Shown here piece by piece: positions 1 to 7,958 of a stretch of DNA of 11,342 bases. Under the pieces are notes generated by a model. That model had not been told where the DNA came from and ran no database searches. It saw only the letters and a program-made list of their open reading frames with translations. Origin of the DNA: Porphyrobacter sp. UBA7686 (GTDB lineage Bacteria > Pseudomonadota > Alphaproteobacteria > Sphingomonadales > Sphingomonadaceae); assembly GCA_002482865.1 (NCBI GenBank), contig DLGU01000157.1, positions 1 to 11,342 on the forward strand, given 5' to 3'. Position numbers and translations under genes: made by a program. The stretch's first letter is position 1; each line of letters begins with the position of its first letter.

Positions 1-1922
1 TCGGTCTTGCCGAAGCCGACGTCGCCGCAGACGAGGCGGTCCATCGGCTTGCCCGCCGCCAGATCCTCGATGACGTCGGCGATCGCGCGTTCCTGGTCCT
101 CGGTCTCCTGATAGGGGAAGCGGTCGACGAACTCGGCATAGCCGCTTTCTGGTTCGACGGTTTCGGCCGGGCGCAGCGCGCGTTCGGCAGCGGTCTTGAT
201 GAGCTCGCCCGCAATCTCGCGGATGCGCTCCTTCATCCGCGCCTTGCGCGCCTGCCAGGCGACCCCGCCGAGCTTGTCGAGCGTGACGCCCTCGCTCTCG
301 GCGCCATAGCGGCTGAGCACGTCGATATTCTCGACCGGAATGAACAGCTTGTCCCCCCCGGCATATTCCAGCGCGACGCAATCGTGCTGGCTCTTGCCGA
401 CCGGGATCGGTTCGAGGCCGAGGTAGCGGCCGATCCCATGCTCGATATGCACCACCAGATCGCCGCGCGACAGTGCCTGAAGTTCGGCGAGGAAGGCATC
501 GGAATCCTTGCGCTTTTTCTTGCGCCGGACCAGTCGATCCCCGAGAATGTCGGCTTCGGTCAGGACTTCCAGCGTGTCGCTGGCGAACCCGGTTTCAAGC
601 GGCAGGACGACCACGGCGGTCTTGTTCTTCGCCGCCAACCCCAACGCCTGCTGCCAGCTTTCCGCCAGCGCGGTGGGGGCGCCCGCTTCGTCAAGGATCG
701 ACGCAATGCGGCGGGCGGAGCCGGTCGAATAGGCCGCCACCAGCGACTTGCGCGATCCCTTCGCCACCGACTTCAGGTGCTTGGCAGCGGCTTCATAGAC
801 GTTCTCACCGCGCCCGCGTTCCGGCGTAAAATCACGGGCAGAGCGGAACCCGAAATCGAGCGTGCCCGCCTTTTCCTCGCTGGCAAAGCCTGTCGCGCGG
901 TGCGCGGGCATGGCGGCGAGGCCCATGTCAAATTCGGCGCGCGTCAGGTACAGCGCATCGGGCTTCAGCGGACGGTAGCTGCCCTTTTTCTCGCTTGCGA
1001 TCCGGCCGCGCTGCTGATGGTAATCGGCAATATCATTGAGCCGTTCTTCCGCCGCGCCGAGCGCGCCTTGGTCGATGATGACGACATCATCCTTGGCGAG
1101 GTGATCGAACAGGCTCGCCATCCGATCTTCGAAGAGCGGAAGCCAGTGCTCCATACCCGCAAGCCGCCGCCCCTCGGACACGGCTTCGTAGAGGGGGTCT
1201 TGCGTGGCGTTCGCGCCGAACAACTCGCGGTAACGGCTGCGGAAGCGCTTGATGCTCTCCTCATCGAGCAGCGCTTCGGAGGCGGGGAGCAGCAGGTGTT
1301 CGTCGATCCGCTCGACGGTCAGCTGTGTGGCGGGATCGAACAGGCGCAGGCTCTCCAGCTCGTCTCCGAAGAAATCAAGCCGCAGCCCGGCATCGAGGCT
1401 GGAGGGAAAGATATCGACAATCGAGCCGCGCACCGCGAACTCGCCATGGTCAATCACTGTGTCTGTGCGGCCGTAACCCTGCCGGACCAGCAGCGCGGCG
1501 AGGCTTTCGTGACCGATGGTCGTGCCGACGCGGAATTCGCGCACGCTCTCGCGCACCCGGAAGGGGGTCAGTACTCGTTGCAGCACGGCGTTGACCGTGG
1601 TCACCAGCAATTGCTGAGCGCTGCCCGGTTGCTGCAAGCGGTGCAGCGCGGCCAGTCGTTCAGCGCTGATCGTTAGCGCAGGGCTCGCCCGGTCATAGGG
1701 CAGGCAGTCCCACGCGGGGAATGCGATCACTTCGATCTCGGGCGCAAAAAAGCGCGCCGCCTCAGCCGCAGCGCGCATGGCCGCATCGTCAGGCGCGATA
1801 AACACCGCCCGGCGCTTGGCCGCCCGCGCCAAATCGGACAGCACCAACGGGAGGCTCCCGCGCGGCAGCGAGGCGAGGGTCAGCGGTTCACGGGCCGCGA
1901 GGATGCGGTTGAGATCGGGCAT
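1..1922 (-). CDS. mfd: Transcription-repair coupling factor Mfd (N-terminal part, cut by window edge)
   Basis: Mfd is a DNA translocase that removes RNA polymerase stalled at lesions and recruits UvrA for nucleotide excision repair. The first 640 codons are present, roughly 55% of the usual ~1150 residues. The N-terminal UvrB-like module shows the family stretch FPAWDCLPYDRASP near residues 75-90. A CarD-like RNA polymerase interaction domain starts near residue 485 (RGDLVVHIEHGIGRYLGL), followed by GGDKLFIPVENIDVLSRYG. The translocase begins with FPYQETEDQERAI, and Walker A GDVGFGKT occupies residues 633-640, exactly at the window edge. The chosen ATG at 1922 opens MPDLNRILAAREPL and has a weak GGAAA upstream; the frame stays open further upstream but offers no better start. 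It lies 50 bp downstream of sdhE on the same strand, so cotranscription is likely. The identification is firm; only the helicase half is missing. Confidence 0.96.
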   Translation of the reverse strand, partial: MPDLNRILAAREPLTLASLPRGSLPLVLSDLARAAKRRAVFIAPDDAAMRAAAEAARFFAPEIEVIAFPAWDCLPYDRASPALTISAERLAALHRLQQPGSAQQLLVTTVNAVLQRVLTPFRVRESVREFRVGTTIGHESLAALLVRQGYGRTDTVIDHGEFAVRGSIVDIFPSSLDAGLRLDFFGDELESLRLFDPATQLTVERIDEHLLLPASEALLDEESIKRFRSRYRELFGANATQDPLYEAVSEGRRLAGMEHWLPLFEDRMASLFDHLAKDDVVIIDQGALGAAEERLNDIADYHQQRGRIASEKKGSYRPLKPDALYLTRAEFDMGLAAMPAHRATGFASEEKAGTLDFGFRSARDFTPERGRGENVYEAAAKHLKSVAKGSRKSLVAAYSTGSARRIASILDEAGAPTALAESWQQALGLAAKNKTAVVVLPLETGFASDTLEVLTEADILGDRLVRRKKKRKDSDAFLAELQALSRGDLVVHIEHGIGRYLGLEPIPVGKSQHDCVALEYAGGDKLFIPVENIDVLSRYGAESEGVTLDKLGGVAWQARKARMKERIREIAGELIKTAAERALRPAETVEPESGYAEFVDRFPYQETEDQERAIADVIEDLAAGKPMDRLVCGDVGFGKT

Positions 1923-1972
1923 AGGTTTCCAGTCAAGCGGCGCGAGGCCGAAGGGTTCCCGCGCAGGCCCCG

Positions 1973-2251
1973 TCAGCGCGGGATGTCGACGTAATCGAGC
2001 TTTTGCATCACCACCAGCAATTCGCCCGCCAGATGCTCTGGCGGCGGCTGTGAACCCAGCGCCCAGGCCATCACGTCGACGTCATCCTCGTCAAGCAGGG
2101 CTTCGAACCAGGCCAGTTCGGCTTCGCCCCAAGTGGCATGGTAGCGATCATAATAGCCGCCCATCATGTAATCGGCTTCACGCGTGCCGCGGTGCCAGGC
2201 GCGGAACTTCGCGCGGGCGAGGCGCTGTTCGAAGGAGGGCGTGTCGGTCAT
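1973..2251 (-). CDS. sdhE: FAD assembly factor SdhE (succinate dehydrogenase flavinylation)
   Basis: This is a 92-residue protein of the SdhE/Sdh5 (DUF339) family. These small cytosolic proteins promote covalent attachment of FAD to the SdhA subunit of succinate dehydrogenase (and FrdA in some species). The family signature RGxxE is visible as RGTRE at residues 21-25, preceded by FRAWH and followed by an acidic helical segment (FEALLDEDDVDVMAW). The length is typical. The frame could start at a GTG at 2260, but the ATG at 2251 has an AGGTGA Shine-Dalgarno five bases upstream and gives the usual short N-terminus, so it is preferred. It is divergent from recG across 72 bp and leads into mfd, so a bioenergetic assembly factor probably shares a transcript with a repair gene. 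Confidence 0.92.
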   Translation of the reverse strand: MTDTPSFEQRLARAKFRAWHRGTREADYMMGGYYDRYHATWGEAELAWFEALLDEDDVDVMAWALGSQPPPEHLAGELLVVMQKLDYVDIPR

Positions 2252-2323
2252 GGCGATCACCTAGCCACAGGCTTGCGCAGGCACAACTCGCAAAGACGCA
2301 ATCGGAGTGTTAGCGAAGACAAC

Positions 2324-4399
2324 ATGCGCCCCGAGGCTCTCAACCCGCTGTTCGCCGAAGTCACGACGCTGGAAGGCGTCGGGCCGAAGCTGATGAAGCC
2401 GCTCGAAAAGCTCGGACTGACTCGGGTCAAGGATGTCGCGTATCACCTGCCCGAACGCTTCGTCAGCCGCCAAGCGATTGCCGATCTCGATTCCGGCAAC
2501 GAGGGGGAGCAGGTGATCATTGCGCTCACCGCCATCGAACACCGCGCGCCGCGGGCCGGAAGCCGCGGGCCGTACCGCGTGCTGGCGCAGGATGCGATTG
2601 GCAATGTCTGCGCGCTGACGTGGTTCGGTAAGGCCGCTTACAGCGCGAAGAAGCTGGTGCCGGTGGGAGAGAAGCGCTGGGTGGCAGGTCGGCTCGACCG
2701 CTATGGCGACATGCTTCAGATCGTTCACCCCGATCATATCGAAGCGGAAAGCGCCGCCAATATGGGCCGCTTGAGCGAGCCGGTCTATCGCCTGTCGGAG
2801 GGGCTGACCCAGCCGCGCATTGCCGATTTCGTCCGCCAGTCGCTCACTCGCCTTCCGGCGCTGCCCGAATGGATCGAACCGGGGCAGTTGGAGCGCGCGG
2901 GTTGGCCCGCCTGGGCCGATGCGCTGCGCTTGGGGCATGAAACGACCGACGCCAAAGCGCTCGACCGGCTTGCCTATGACGAGCTGCTGGCGAACAGCCT
3001 CGCGCTGCTGCTGGTCAAAGCCGATGGGCGGCGGCGCAAGGGTCAGGCGTTGGCGGGCGACGGGAGCCTACGGGCCAAGCTGCAACTGCCCTTCGCGCTG
3101 ACCGGCGCACAGGCACGCTCCATTGGCGAGATCGCGGGTGACATGGCGCAGGAAGCGCCGATGCTGCGCCTACTCCAGGGCGATGTCGGTGCGGGTAAGA
3201 CCGTGGTGGCGCTCAACGCGATGCTGATCGCGGTGGAATCGGGAAAGCAGGCCGCCTTGCTCGCTCCAACGGAGATCCTTGCCCGGCAGCATTTCGAGAC
3301 TTTGCGCAAGATTCTCGGGCCGACGGGGGTCGAGATCGCGATGCTGACCGGTCGCGCCAAGGGGCGGGAGCGCGAGTCCATCCTGATGGGGCTGATGGAT
3401 GGCTCGATCCAGATGCTGGTCGGCACCCATGCGATTTTTCAGGATACGGTCAATTACCGCGATCTGGGGCTGGTGGTGATTGACGAGCAGCACCGTTTTG
3501 GCGTGGCGCAGCGACTGGCTCTCGCGGCCAAAGGCAGGCGTGCGCCGCATACGCTGGCGATGACAGCAACCCCGATCCCGCGATCGCTGACACTCGCGCA
3601 ATATGGCGAGATGGACGTGAGCCGGCTCGACGAACTGCCCCCCGGTCGGCAGGCGATTGACACGCGCGTGGTGCCGCAAGAGCGGATGGATGAGGTCGTC
3701 GCCGGGGTCGAGCGCCACTTTGCGACCGGGCAACAGGCCTATTGGGTGTGCCCGATGGTGCGCGAGATCGACGGCGTGCCTGATCTGGCGGACATCGCTG
3801 CGGCCGAGGCGCGCTATGCGGCGCTGAAGGAGCGGTTTGGCGAGGCCGTGGTGCTTGTCCACGGCCAGCTCCGCCCCGAGATCAAGGATGCGGCAATGGA
3901 GCGCTTCGCCAGCGGGCAGGCGCGGTTGCTGGTGGCGACCACGGTGATCGAGGTCGGGGTGGACGTGCCGTCAGCCACGCTGATGGTGATCGAACAGGCT
4001 GAGCGGTTCGGCCTTGCACAGCTTCACCAGCTGCGCGGTCGTGTGGGGCGGGGGGCGGAAAAATCCACCTGCCTGCTGCTGCGTGGCGGTGCGCTGTCCG
4101 AGACGGGCCGCGCGCGGCTCGCCCTGATGCGCGAGACGCAGGACGGGTTCCGAATCGCTGAGGAAGATCTTGCCCTGCGCGGCGGCGGCGAATTGCTCGG
4201 CACGCGGCAATCCGGCGAGGCGGCGTTCAGGATCGCCAATCTGGAACAGATGCAGCGCCTCTTGCCGATCGCGCACGGCGATGCACGCCTGCTGATGGAT
4301 CGCGATGGCGGGCTCACCAGTCCGCGCGGGGAGGCCGCACGGTTACTACTATACCTGTTTGAACGCGACTGGGGCGTGCAGTTGCTGCGCGGCGGCTAG
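2324..4399 (+). CDS. recG: ATP-dependent DNA helicase RecG
   Basis: RecG is a 691-residue superfamily 2 helicase that remodels stalled replication forks and Holliday junctions. The N-terminal wedge/OB region (about residues 1-170) begins with LEGVGPKLMKPLEKLGL, which resembles the family helix-hairpin-helix start. Helicase motifs appear in order: Walker A GDVGAGKT (286-293), DEQH box (387-390) followed by RFGV, TATPIPR (414-420), ATTVIEVGVDVP (538-549) and QLRGRVGRG (569-577). The length is normal for the family. The frame is open back to 2138 but overlaps sdhE antisense there; the ATG at 2324 gives MRPEALNPLFAEVTTLEG, a typical RecG N-terminus. The ribosome site is weak: GGAG lies far upstream at 2304-2307. 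Its TAG overlaps the stop of the opposing phosphatase gene. No intrinsic terminator is visible between them. Confidence 0.97.
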   Translation: MRPEALNPLFAEVTTLEGVGPKLMKPLEKLGLTRVKDVAYHLPERFVSRQAIADLDSGNEGEQVIIALTAIEHRAPRAGSRGPYRVLAQDAIGNVCALTWFGKAAYSAKKLVPVGEKRWVAGRLDRYGDMLQIVHPDHIEAESAANMGRLSEPVYRLSEGLTQPRIADFVRQSLTRLPALPEWIEPGQLERAGWPAWADALRLGHETTDAKALDRLAYDELLANSLALLLVKADGRRRKGQALAGDGSLRAKLQLPFALTGAQARSIGEIAGDMAQEAPMLRLLQGDVGAGKTVVALNAMLIAVESGKQAALLAPTEILARQHFETLRKILGPTGVEIAMLTGRAKGRERESILMGLMDGSIQMLVGTHAIFQDTVNYRDLGLVVIDEQHRFGVAQRLALAAKGRRAPHTLAMTATPIPRSLTLAQYGEMDVSRLDELPPGRQAIDTRVVPQERMDEVVAGVERHFATGQQAYWVCPMVREIDGVPDLADIAAAEARYAALKERFGEAVVLVHGQLRPEIKDAAMERFASGQARLLVATTVIEVGVDVPSATLMVIEQAERFGLAQLHQLRGRVGRGAEKSTCLLLRGGALSETGRARLALMRETQDGFRIAEEDLALRGGGELLGTRQSGEAAFRIANLEQMQRLLPIAHGDARLLMDRDGGLTSPRGEAARLLLYLFERDWGVQLLRGG

Positions 4400-4896
4400 G
4401 CCCGCTGCTGCACGCCTTCGCGGATCAGGCGGTCGACCCAGGCGCCTGTGCCGAGCGAGATCACGCTCCACGCTGCCTCGAACGCGGCGGTATCGCCATA
4501 ATAGGGATCGGCTACGGGCTCACCCCGACGACCATCGACGGCGTCCATCAGCATCGCCAACGTGGCCGTACCATCGCGCGGCGCGCGGGCGCGCAAACCT
4601 TCGAGATTGGCGCGGTCCATCGCGATGATGTGGCTGAACCGGTAAAAATCATCCCGCTCGATCTGGCGTGCGGACTGTCCGGTGATGTCGATACCATTCA
4701 GATTGGCGACGGCGATGGCACGCGGATCGGGCTGGCTGCCGACGTGATAGGAAGCGGTTCCGGCGGAATCGACTTGGAACGGAAATTGCCGTTCAAGCGC
4801 TGCGGCGCGGAACGCACCCTCCGCCATCGGTGACCGGCAGATGTTGCCGAGACACACGAACAAAACACCGATCCTGTGTTCATATCCCCCATGCAT
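4396..4896 (-). CDS. Low-molecular-weight protein-tyrosine phosphatase
   Basis: A 166-residue LMW-PTP / arsenate-reductase-like phosphatase. The active-site loop CLGNICRS (residues 15-22) fits CX5R(S/T), with nucleophile Cys15, second Cys20 and Arg21. The general-acid loop DPYYGD starts at Asp130, with the paired tyrosines typical of tyrosine phosphatases rather than arsenate reductases. The family dephosphorylates protein tyrosines, in bacteria often BY-kinases and polysaccharide regulators, but nothing adjacent identifies a substrate. The ATG at 4896 is the only plausible start before the catalytic loop and has no Shine-Dalgarno. A TATACT at 4908-4913 (minus) lies only 11 bases upstream, so the mRNA may be almost leaderless. 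It ends tail-to-tail with recG in a shared CTAG. It is not clearly in an operon: about 150 bp separate it from the next minus-strand gene. Confidence 0.93.
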   Translation of the reverse strand: MHGGYEHRIGVLFVCLGNICRSPMAEGAFRAAALERQFPFQVDSAGTASYHVGSQPDPRAIAVANLNGIDITGQSARQIERDDFYRFSHIIAMDRANLEGLRARAPRDGTATLAMLMDAVDGRRGEPVADPYYGDTAAFEAAWSVISLGTGAWVDRLIREGVQQRA

Positions 4897-4907
4897 TAGG
4901 GTGCGTT

Positions 4908-4913
4908 AGTATA
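4908..4913 (-). promoter_or_regulatory. Candidate -10 element for the tyrosine phosphatase gene
   Basis: On the minus strand the hexamer TATACT, a good match to TATAAT, lies 11 bases upstream of the ATG at 4896 in an AT-rich island (4906-4920) within GC-rich surroundings. No convincing -35 is present at 16-18 bp; TGGACA occurs only about 12 bp away. This rests on sequence inspection only. Confidence 0.3.
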
Positions 4914-5047
4914 AAATATCATGCCTGTCCACGCCCTATCATCTTGGTTTTATGCGGAACATGCATCGCTGTAGACGAAGCGTTAGCAGGGCGGGACAAG
5001 ATTGTAGCGCCCGGGGGGGCAATTGGGACAGCGGAGGGAGGCCCGGC

Positions 5048-6430
5048 CTAAGCTGCGGCGGCGGGAAGCGGCGCGGTGGTTGCCAGAACCTCCTCGGTGA
5101 TCCGCCGGATATTGACCTTGGCCTTCAGTCTCGCGCCCAACAGTGCGGTGCCGGAAACCTTGCGCTGGACAAACAATGTCTCAATCGGCGGAAACGCCCA
5201 TGTGTCCTTGTCCTGAGCGATGGCATAGCCTTCATCGCGCAGCAGCGGGATAAAGGCCCGGTCGCCGAAATCGAAGGGGGCGTCCTCGCGCATTTCGCCA
5301 ATCACGATCTCGATCATCTTGTTGACCCGCTCGGGGTGCTTTTCAGCGACGATCGGCATCATGAAACCGGCTTCGATGGTGGCGGCGAGCACCTCTTCGG
5401 CGTTGCCGCGCAGGCCGGCGGCGAGCATCTTGCGATAGCCGTTTGACACCATCGGATCGACCGGGCGGCAAGCACCGAAGTCGAGCAGGATGATCTCTCC
5501 GGTCTCCCGCCGGTAGCGGAAATTGGCGAAATTGGGATCGGTCTGCATCACGCCGAAATCGAACAATTCGCGCGTGACCAGCCGGATCAATCGGGCGAAG
5601 ACCTCATCTCGGCGTTCGGGCGGCTCGTTGCCGAGTTCCTCGATGCTCACCCCGTCTTCAAAGCTCATCGCAAGGATCGAGCCGCGCGTCAGGCCTTCGT
5701 GCAAGCGGGGCACGACGAAGCCCGGCGTACCGGCCAGCCGCTCACGATAGAGCGCCATCTGCTCGCCTTCGCGGGTGTAGTCGGCTTCCTCGTGAAGCTG
5801 TTGCTTGGCGGCCGCCATAAGCTTGCCCATTTCCAGTTCGGGCGGAGCAAAGCCGGCGACCTTGAGCAGTGTCATCACATTATCGACATCGGAATCGATG
5901 CTTTTCGCAACGCCGGGATATTGCACCTTGATCGCCAGCTCCTCGCCGTCGCGGGTGAGGGCCTTGTGGACCTGACCGATGGAGGCAGCAGCGATCGGGC
6001 GGGGGTTGAACCAACGGAACTGCTTGCGCCAGTCTGGCCCCCATTCGGCACGCAGCACGGCATCCAATTGCTTGGTCGGCATGAAATTGGCCTGATCGCG
6101 CAAGGTGGAGAGGATCTTTGACAATTCCTCAGGCAGGAAATCGCCCGCATCCAGGCTGATCATCTGCCCCATCTTCATCGCCGCGCCGCGCAGGTGCGAC
6201 AGGCGGTCGGTCATGCGCTGGACATTGCCGGGCGTGAGGATCAGGTCGCGCGCGTTGATGCCCTCACCGCTGGCGATCCGGCGTGCGCCTTCGGCCACCA
6301 TGCCGCTCGCCACGCCGCCGACGAGCCGTCCGAACGTGCCGAACCGCGCAATCCGGCCCGCAGGCACAGCGCGCTGGCGGCTCTTATCTTCGGGGAGCTT
6401 ATCGAAGTCGGGAATGTCGTCGTCGGCCAC
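5048..6430 (-). CDS. ABC1/ADCK (UbiB/COQ8-type) atypical kinase, probable ubiquinone biosynthesis regulator
   Basis: A 460-residue ABC1 atypical kinase/ATPase. In this family UbiB and COQ8 support ubiquinone biosynthesis. Hallmarks in order are: KMGQ of the KxGQ motif (residues 86-89), the alanine-rich loop AAAS (147-150), the ATP-binding lysine in AIKVQYPGV (Lys168), EEADYTRE (214-221), QTDPNFANF (296-304) and DFG (317-319). The QTDP-type catalytic loop is the form found in mitochondrial COQ8/ADCK3 rather than the HADPHPGN of E. coli UbiB. No C-terminal transmembrane pair like that of UbiB is evident. The frame is open upstream to 6667, but that part overlaps the dehydrogenase gene antisense to no known domain. 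GTG at 6430 (MADDDIPDFDKLPED) is taken as the start, although no Shine-Dalgarno is seen. It lies 95 bp downstream of the dehydrogenase on the same strand, and cotranscription is possible. The family call is strong; the substrate is not. Confidence 0.92.
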   Translation of the reverse strand: MADDDIPDFDKLPEDKSRQRAVPAGRIARFGTFGRLVGGVASGMVAEGARRIASGEGINARDLILTPGNVQRMTDRLSHLRGAAMKMGQMISLDAGDFLPEELSKILSTLRDQANFMPTKQLDAVLRAEWGPDWRKQFRWFNPRPIAAASIGQVHKALTRDGEELAIKVQYPGVAKSIDSDVDNVMTLLKVAGFAPPELEMGKLMAAAKQQLHEEADYTREGEQMALYRERLAGTPGFVVPRLHEGLTRGSILAMSFEDGVSIEELGNEPPERRDEVFARLIRLVTRELFDFGVMQTDPNFANFRYRRETGEIILLDFGACRPVDPMVSNGYRKMLAAGLRGNAEEVLAATIEAGFMMPIVAEKHPERVNKMIEIVIGEMREDAPFDFGDRAFIPLLRDEGYAIAQDKDTWAFPPIETLFVQRKVSGTALLGARLKAKVNIRRITEEVLATTAPLPAAAA

Positions 6431-6525
6431 GAGGAGGGGTGTTCCAATTGCGAGAGGCTTTCGCGGGCAACGGCTCGGGCGCGCCTGCGTTCCACCTGAA
6501 ATGGTGCACCTCAGCGGATACTCAA

Positions 6526-7299
6526 CTAGGAAATGCTCAGGCCGCCGTCGACCGGCAGACATTGCCCGGTGATGTAATCGGAATGGGGCGAGGCGAAGAA
6601 CACTGCCAGCCCTTCGAGCCCTGCGTGATCGCCCGGACGGCGTAGCGGGATGCGCTTGGCCATCCATTCGCCAAACCGAGGATCGGCGCGGGCGGTGATA
6701 TCGGTCTCGTAAAAGCCGAACAGCAGCGCATTCGCGGTGATCTGGTAGCGCGCAAGTTCGAACGCAGCGGCGCGGGTGAGGCCATTCACGGCCGCCTTGG
6801 ACGCGGCATAATCGGACGAACGGTTGACCCCCATGATCGACTGCCCGGACGACGTCACGATCAGCTTACCCCCGGCATCGCCGTCTTGCGCGCGGGCGAT
6901 CATATGGCGGGTGACGTGCTTGTAGACCAGCGCCGCACCGCGGGTGTTGACCCCCATGGTGTTGTCCCAGCCTTCGGGTGTGATCTCGGGGATTGCCTGA
7001 CCCGCACCCGGAATTCCGGCGTTGGCAAAGCACACATCCACACGGCCGAGCGTATCGAGGGTCGTTGCCATGGCGCGGGCGATCGCAGCTTCCTCAGTCA
7101 CTTCGCAGGCAAGTGCGATGACGCGGCCGGTGCCCAATTCGCCCAGTTCCTCAAGCGCGGCGGCGTTCTTCCTGGGATTGCGGGCCCAGATCGCGATATC
7201 GGCGCCGGCCTTCGCCAGCCCGCGCGCCATCGCGAGGCCAATGCCGCCATTGCCGCCGGTGATGATGGCCGCAGTGCCAGTGAGATCGAAGATGTTCAT
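6526..7299 (-). CDS. SDR-family NAD(P)-dependent oxidoreductase
   Basis: A classical short-chain dehydrogenase of 257 residues with a Rossmann fold. The cofactor loop TGGNGGIG is at residues 14-21, NAG at 93-95 and the active-site Asn118. The catalytic set is Ser151 with Tyr164 and Lys168 (YAASK), and the C-terminus is the typical PVDGG. A basic residue after the second strand (WARNPRK, Arg40) suggests NADP(H) over NAD(H), which is an inference. The segment normally written PG...T after the catalytic helix reads ANALLFGFYETDIT, with Phe in place of the usual Pro. ATG 7299 is chosen because it sits the usual 13 residues before the glycine motif; upstream codons only extend into the gap. The substrate cannot be assigned: the overall look resembles gluconate 5-dehydrogenase/3-oxoacyl reductase relatives. 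It is divergent from the DUF3429 gene (78 bp gap). Confidence 0.92.
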   Translation of the reverse strand: MNIFDLTGTAAIITGGNGGIGLAMARGLAKAGADIAIWARNPRKNAAALEELGELGTGRVIALACEVTEEAAIARAMATTLDTLGRVDVCFANAGIPGAGQAIPEITPEGWDNTMGVNTRGAALVYKHVTRHMIARAQDGDAGGKLIVTSSGQSIMGVNRSSDYAASKAAVNGLTRAAAFELARYQITANALLFGFYETDITARADPRFGEWMAKRIPLRRPGDHAGLEGLAVFFASPHSDYITGQCLPVDGGLSIS

Positions 7300-7377
7300 G
7301 GCCCTGAGTGGTGGCGCAAACCGGCGTGGCTCGCAAGAGGATCGGGAACCGCAACGCGCGGCAGGGTTTGAGCCGCC

Positions 7378-7848
7378 ATGGACGCAGCAACACAACAATC
7401 TCCCGCTTCGCTTTCCCCAGCCGCACGCGCCTTGGGCTATGCCGGGCTACTGCCCCAGATCATCTGCATCGCGCTGATCCTGATGGGGCACGAATGGCGC
7501 TATTCGGCGCTAGCAGGCGGGTTTGCCTATGCGGCGGCAATCTTCAGCTTTTTGGGCGGGGTGTGGTGGGGCCAAGCGCTCGCCAGCGGCCGCGCGACCA
7601 GCGGTGCCTATGTGATTGCGGTCATGCCAAGCTTGTTGACCCTTGCGCTGTTCCTCCCTTGGACATTTGGCTGGGAATGGCCCGGCCCCGCACTGTTCTA
7701 TCTGGGGGCGCTCATCTTCGGCTCGCCGCTGATCGACCGGGCGCTGGGCTATGCCGCGCCAGACTTTCTGCGGTTGCGCTGGCACCTGTCGATCGGGCTC
7801 GGCAGCCTCACGATTGCCCTTGGCTTCCTGTCCAACCGGGTGATCTGA
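7378..7848 (+). CDS. DUF3429 (TMEM69-like) integral membrane protein
   Basis: A 156-residue polytopic membrane protein of unknown function. About five hydrophobic segments are visible, near residues 19-38, 43-65, 75-96, 102-118 and 133-153. The second ends in SFLGGVWWGQAL, resembling the FLGGxxWG signature of the DUF3429/TMEM69 family, and MPSLLTLALFLP follows in the third. Length and topology fit that family. The ATG at 7378 follows GGCAGGG about a dozen bases upstream, a modest ribosome site. It is divergent from the dehydrogenase gene and 110 bp upstream of the CHASE2-EAL gene in the same direction. No terminator is evident between them, so read-through is possible. The family call rests on motif memory; no biochemical role is assigned. 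Confidence 0.82.
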   Translation: MDAATQQSPASLSPAARALGYAGLLPQIICIALILMGHEWRYSALAGGFAYAAAIFSFLGGVWWGQALASGRATSGAYVIAVMPSLLTLALFLPWTFGWEWPGPALFYLGALIFGSPLIDRALGYAAPDFLRLRWHLSIGLGSLTIALGFLSNRVI

Positions 7849-7903
7849 CCGCGCTGTTTGGGTAGGTGCGTGGGTCAGTGCTGCGCCTGTCGTTTGCGAT
7901 GAA

Positions 7904-7911
7904 TTAACCAA
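7904..7911 (+). promoter_or_regulatory. CtrA-like half-site upstream of the CHASE2-EAL gene
   Basis: TTAACCAA lies 48 bp upstream of the EAL gene start, one mismatch from the alphaproteobacterial CtrA half-site TTAACCAT. No second half-site is present seven bases away. It would be weak alone, but the same motif class recurs downstream at 10335-10349 and 10588-10595. Confidence 0.3.
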
Positions 7912-7958
7912 CGTATCCTAGGGACAAGCTTGACTTTGCCCTCGGGAATGCGCGTTTG

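Noticed and set aside
384..1676. 430-codon plus-strand open frame
   Set aside because: It is antisense to mfd, whose motifs are unmistakable. It shows no domain, and long antisense frames are expected in GC-rich genes.
2273..2293. TTGCG...CGCAA inverted repeat in the sdhE/recG gap as an operator
   Set aside because: Five-base arms with a 10-base spacer are too weak to support without conservation data.
5012..5023. GCCC-GGGG-GGGC run downstream of the ABC1 kinase gene as a terminator
   Set aside because: The stem is only about four pairs, and no T run follows on the minus strand.
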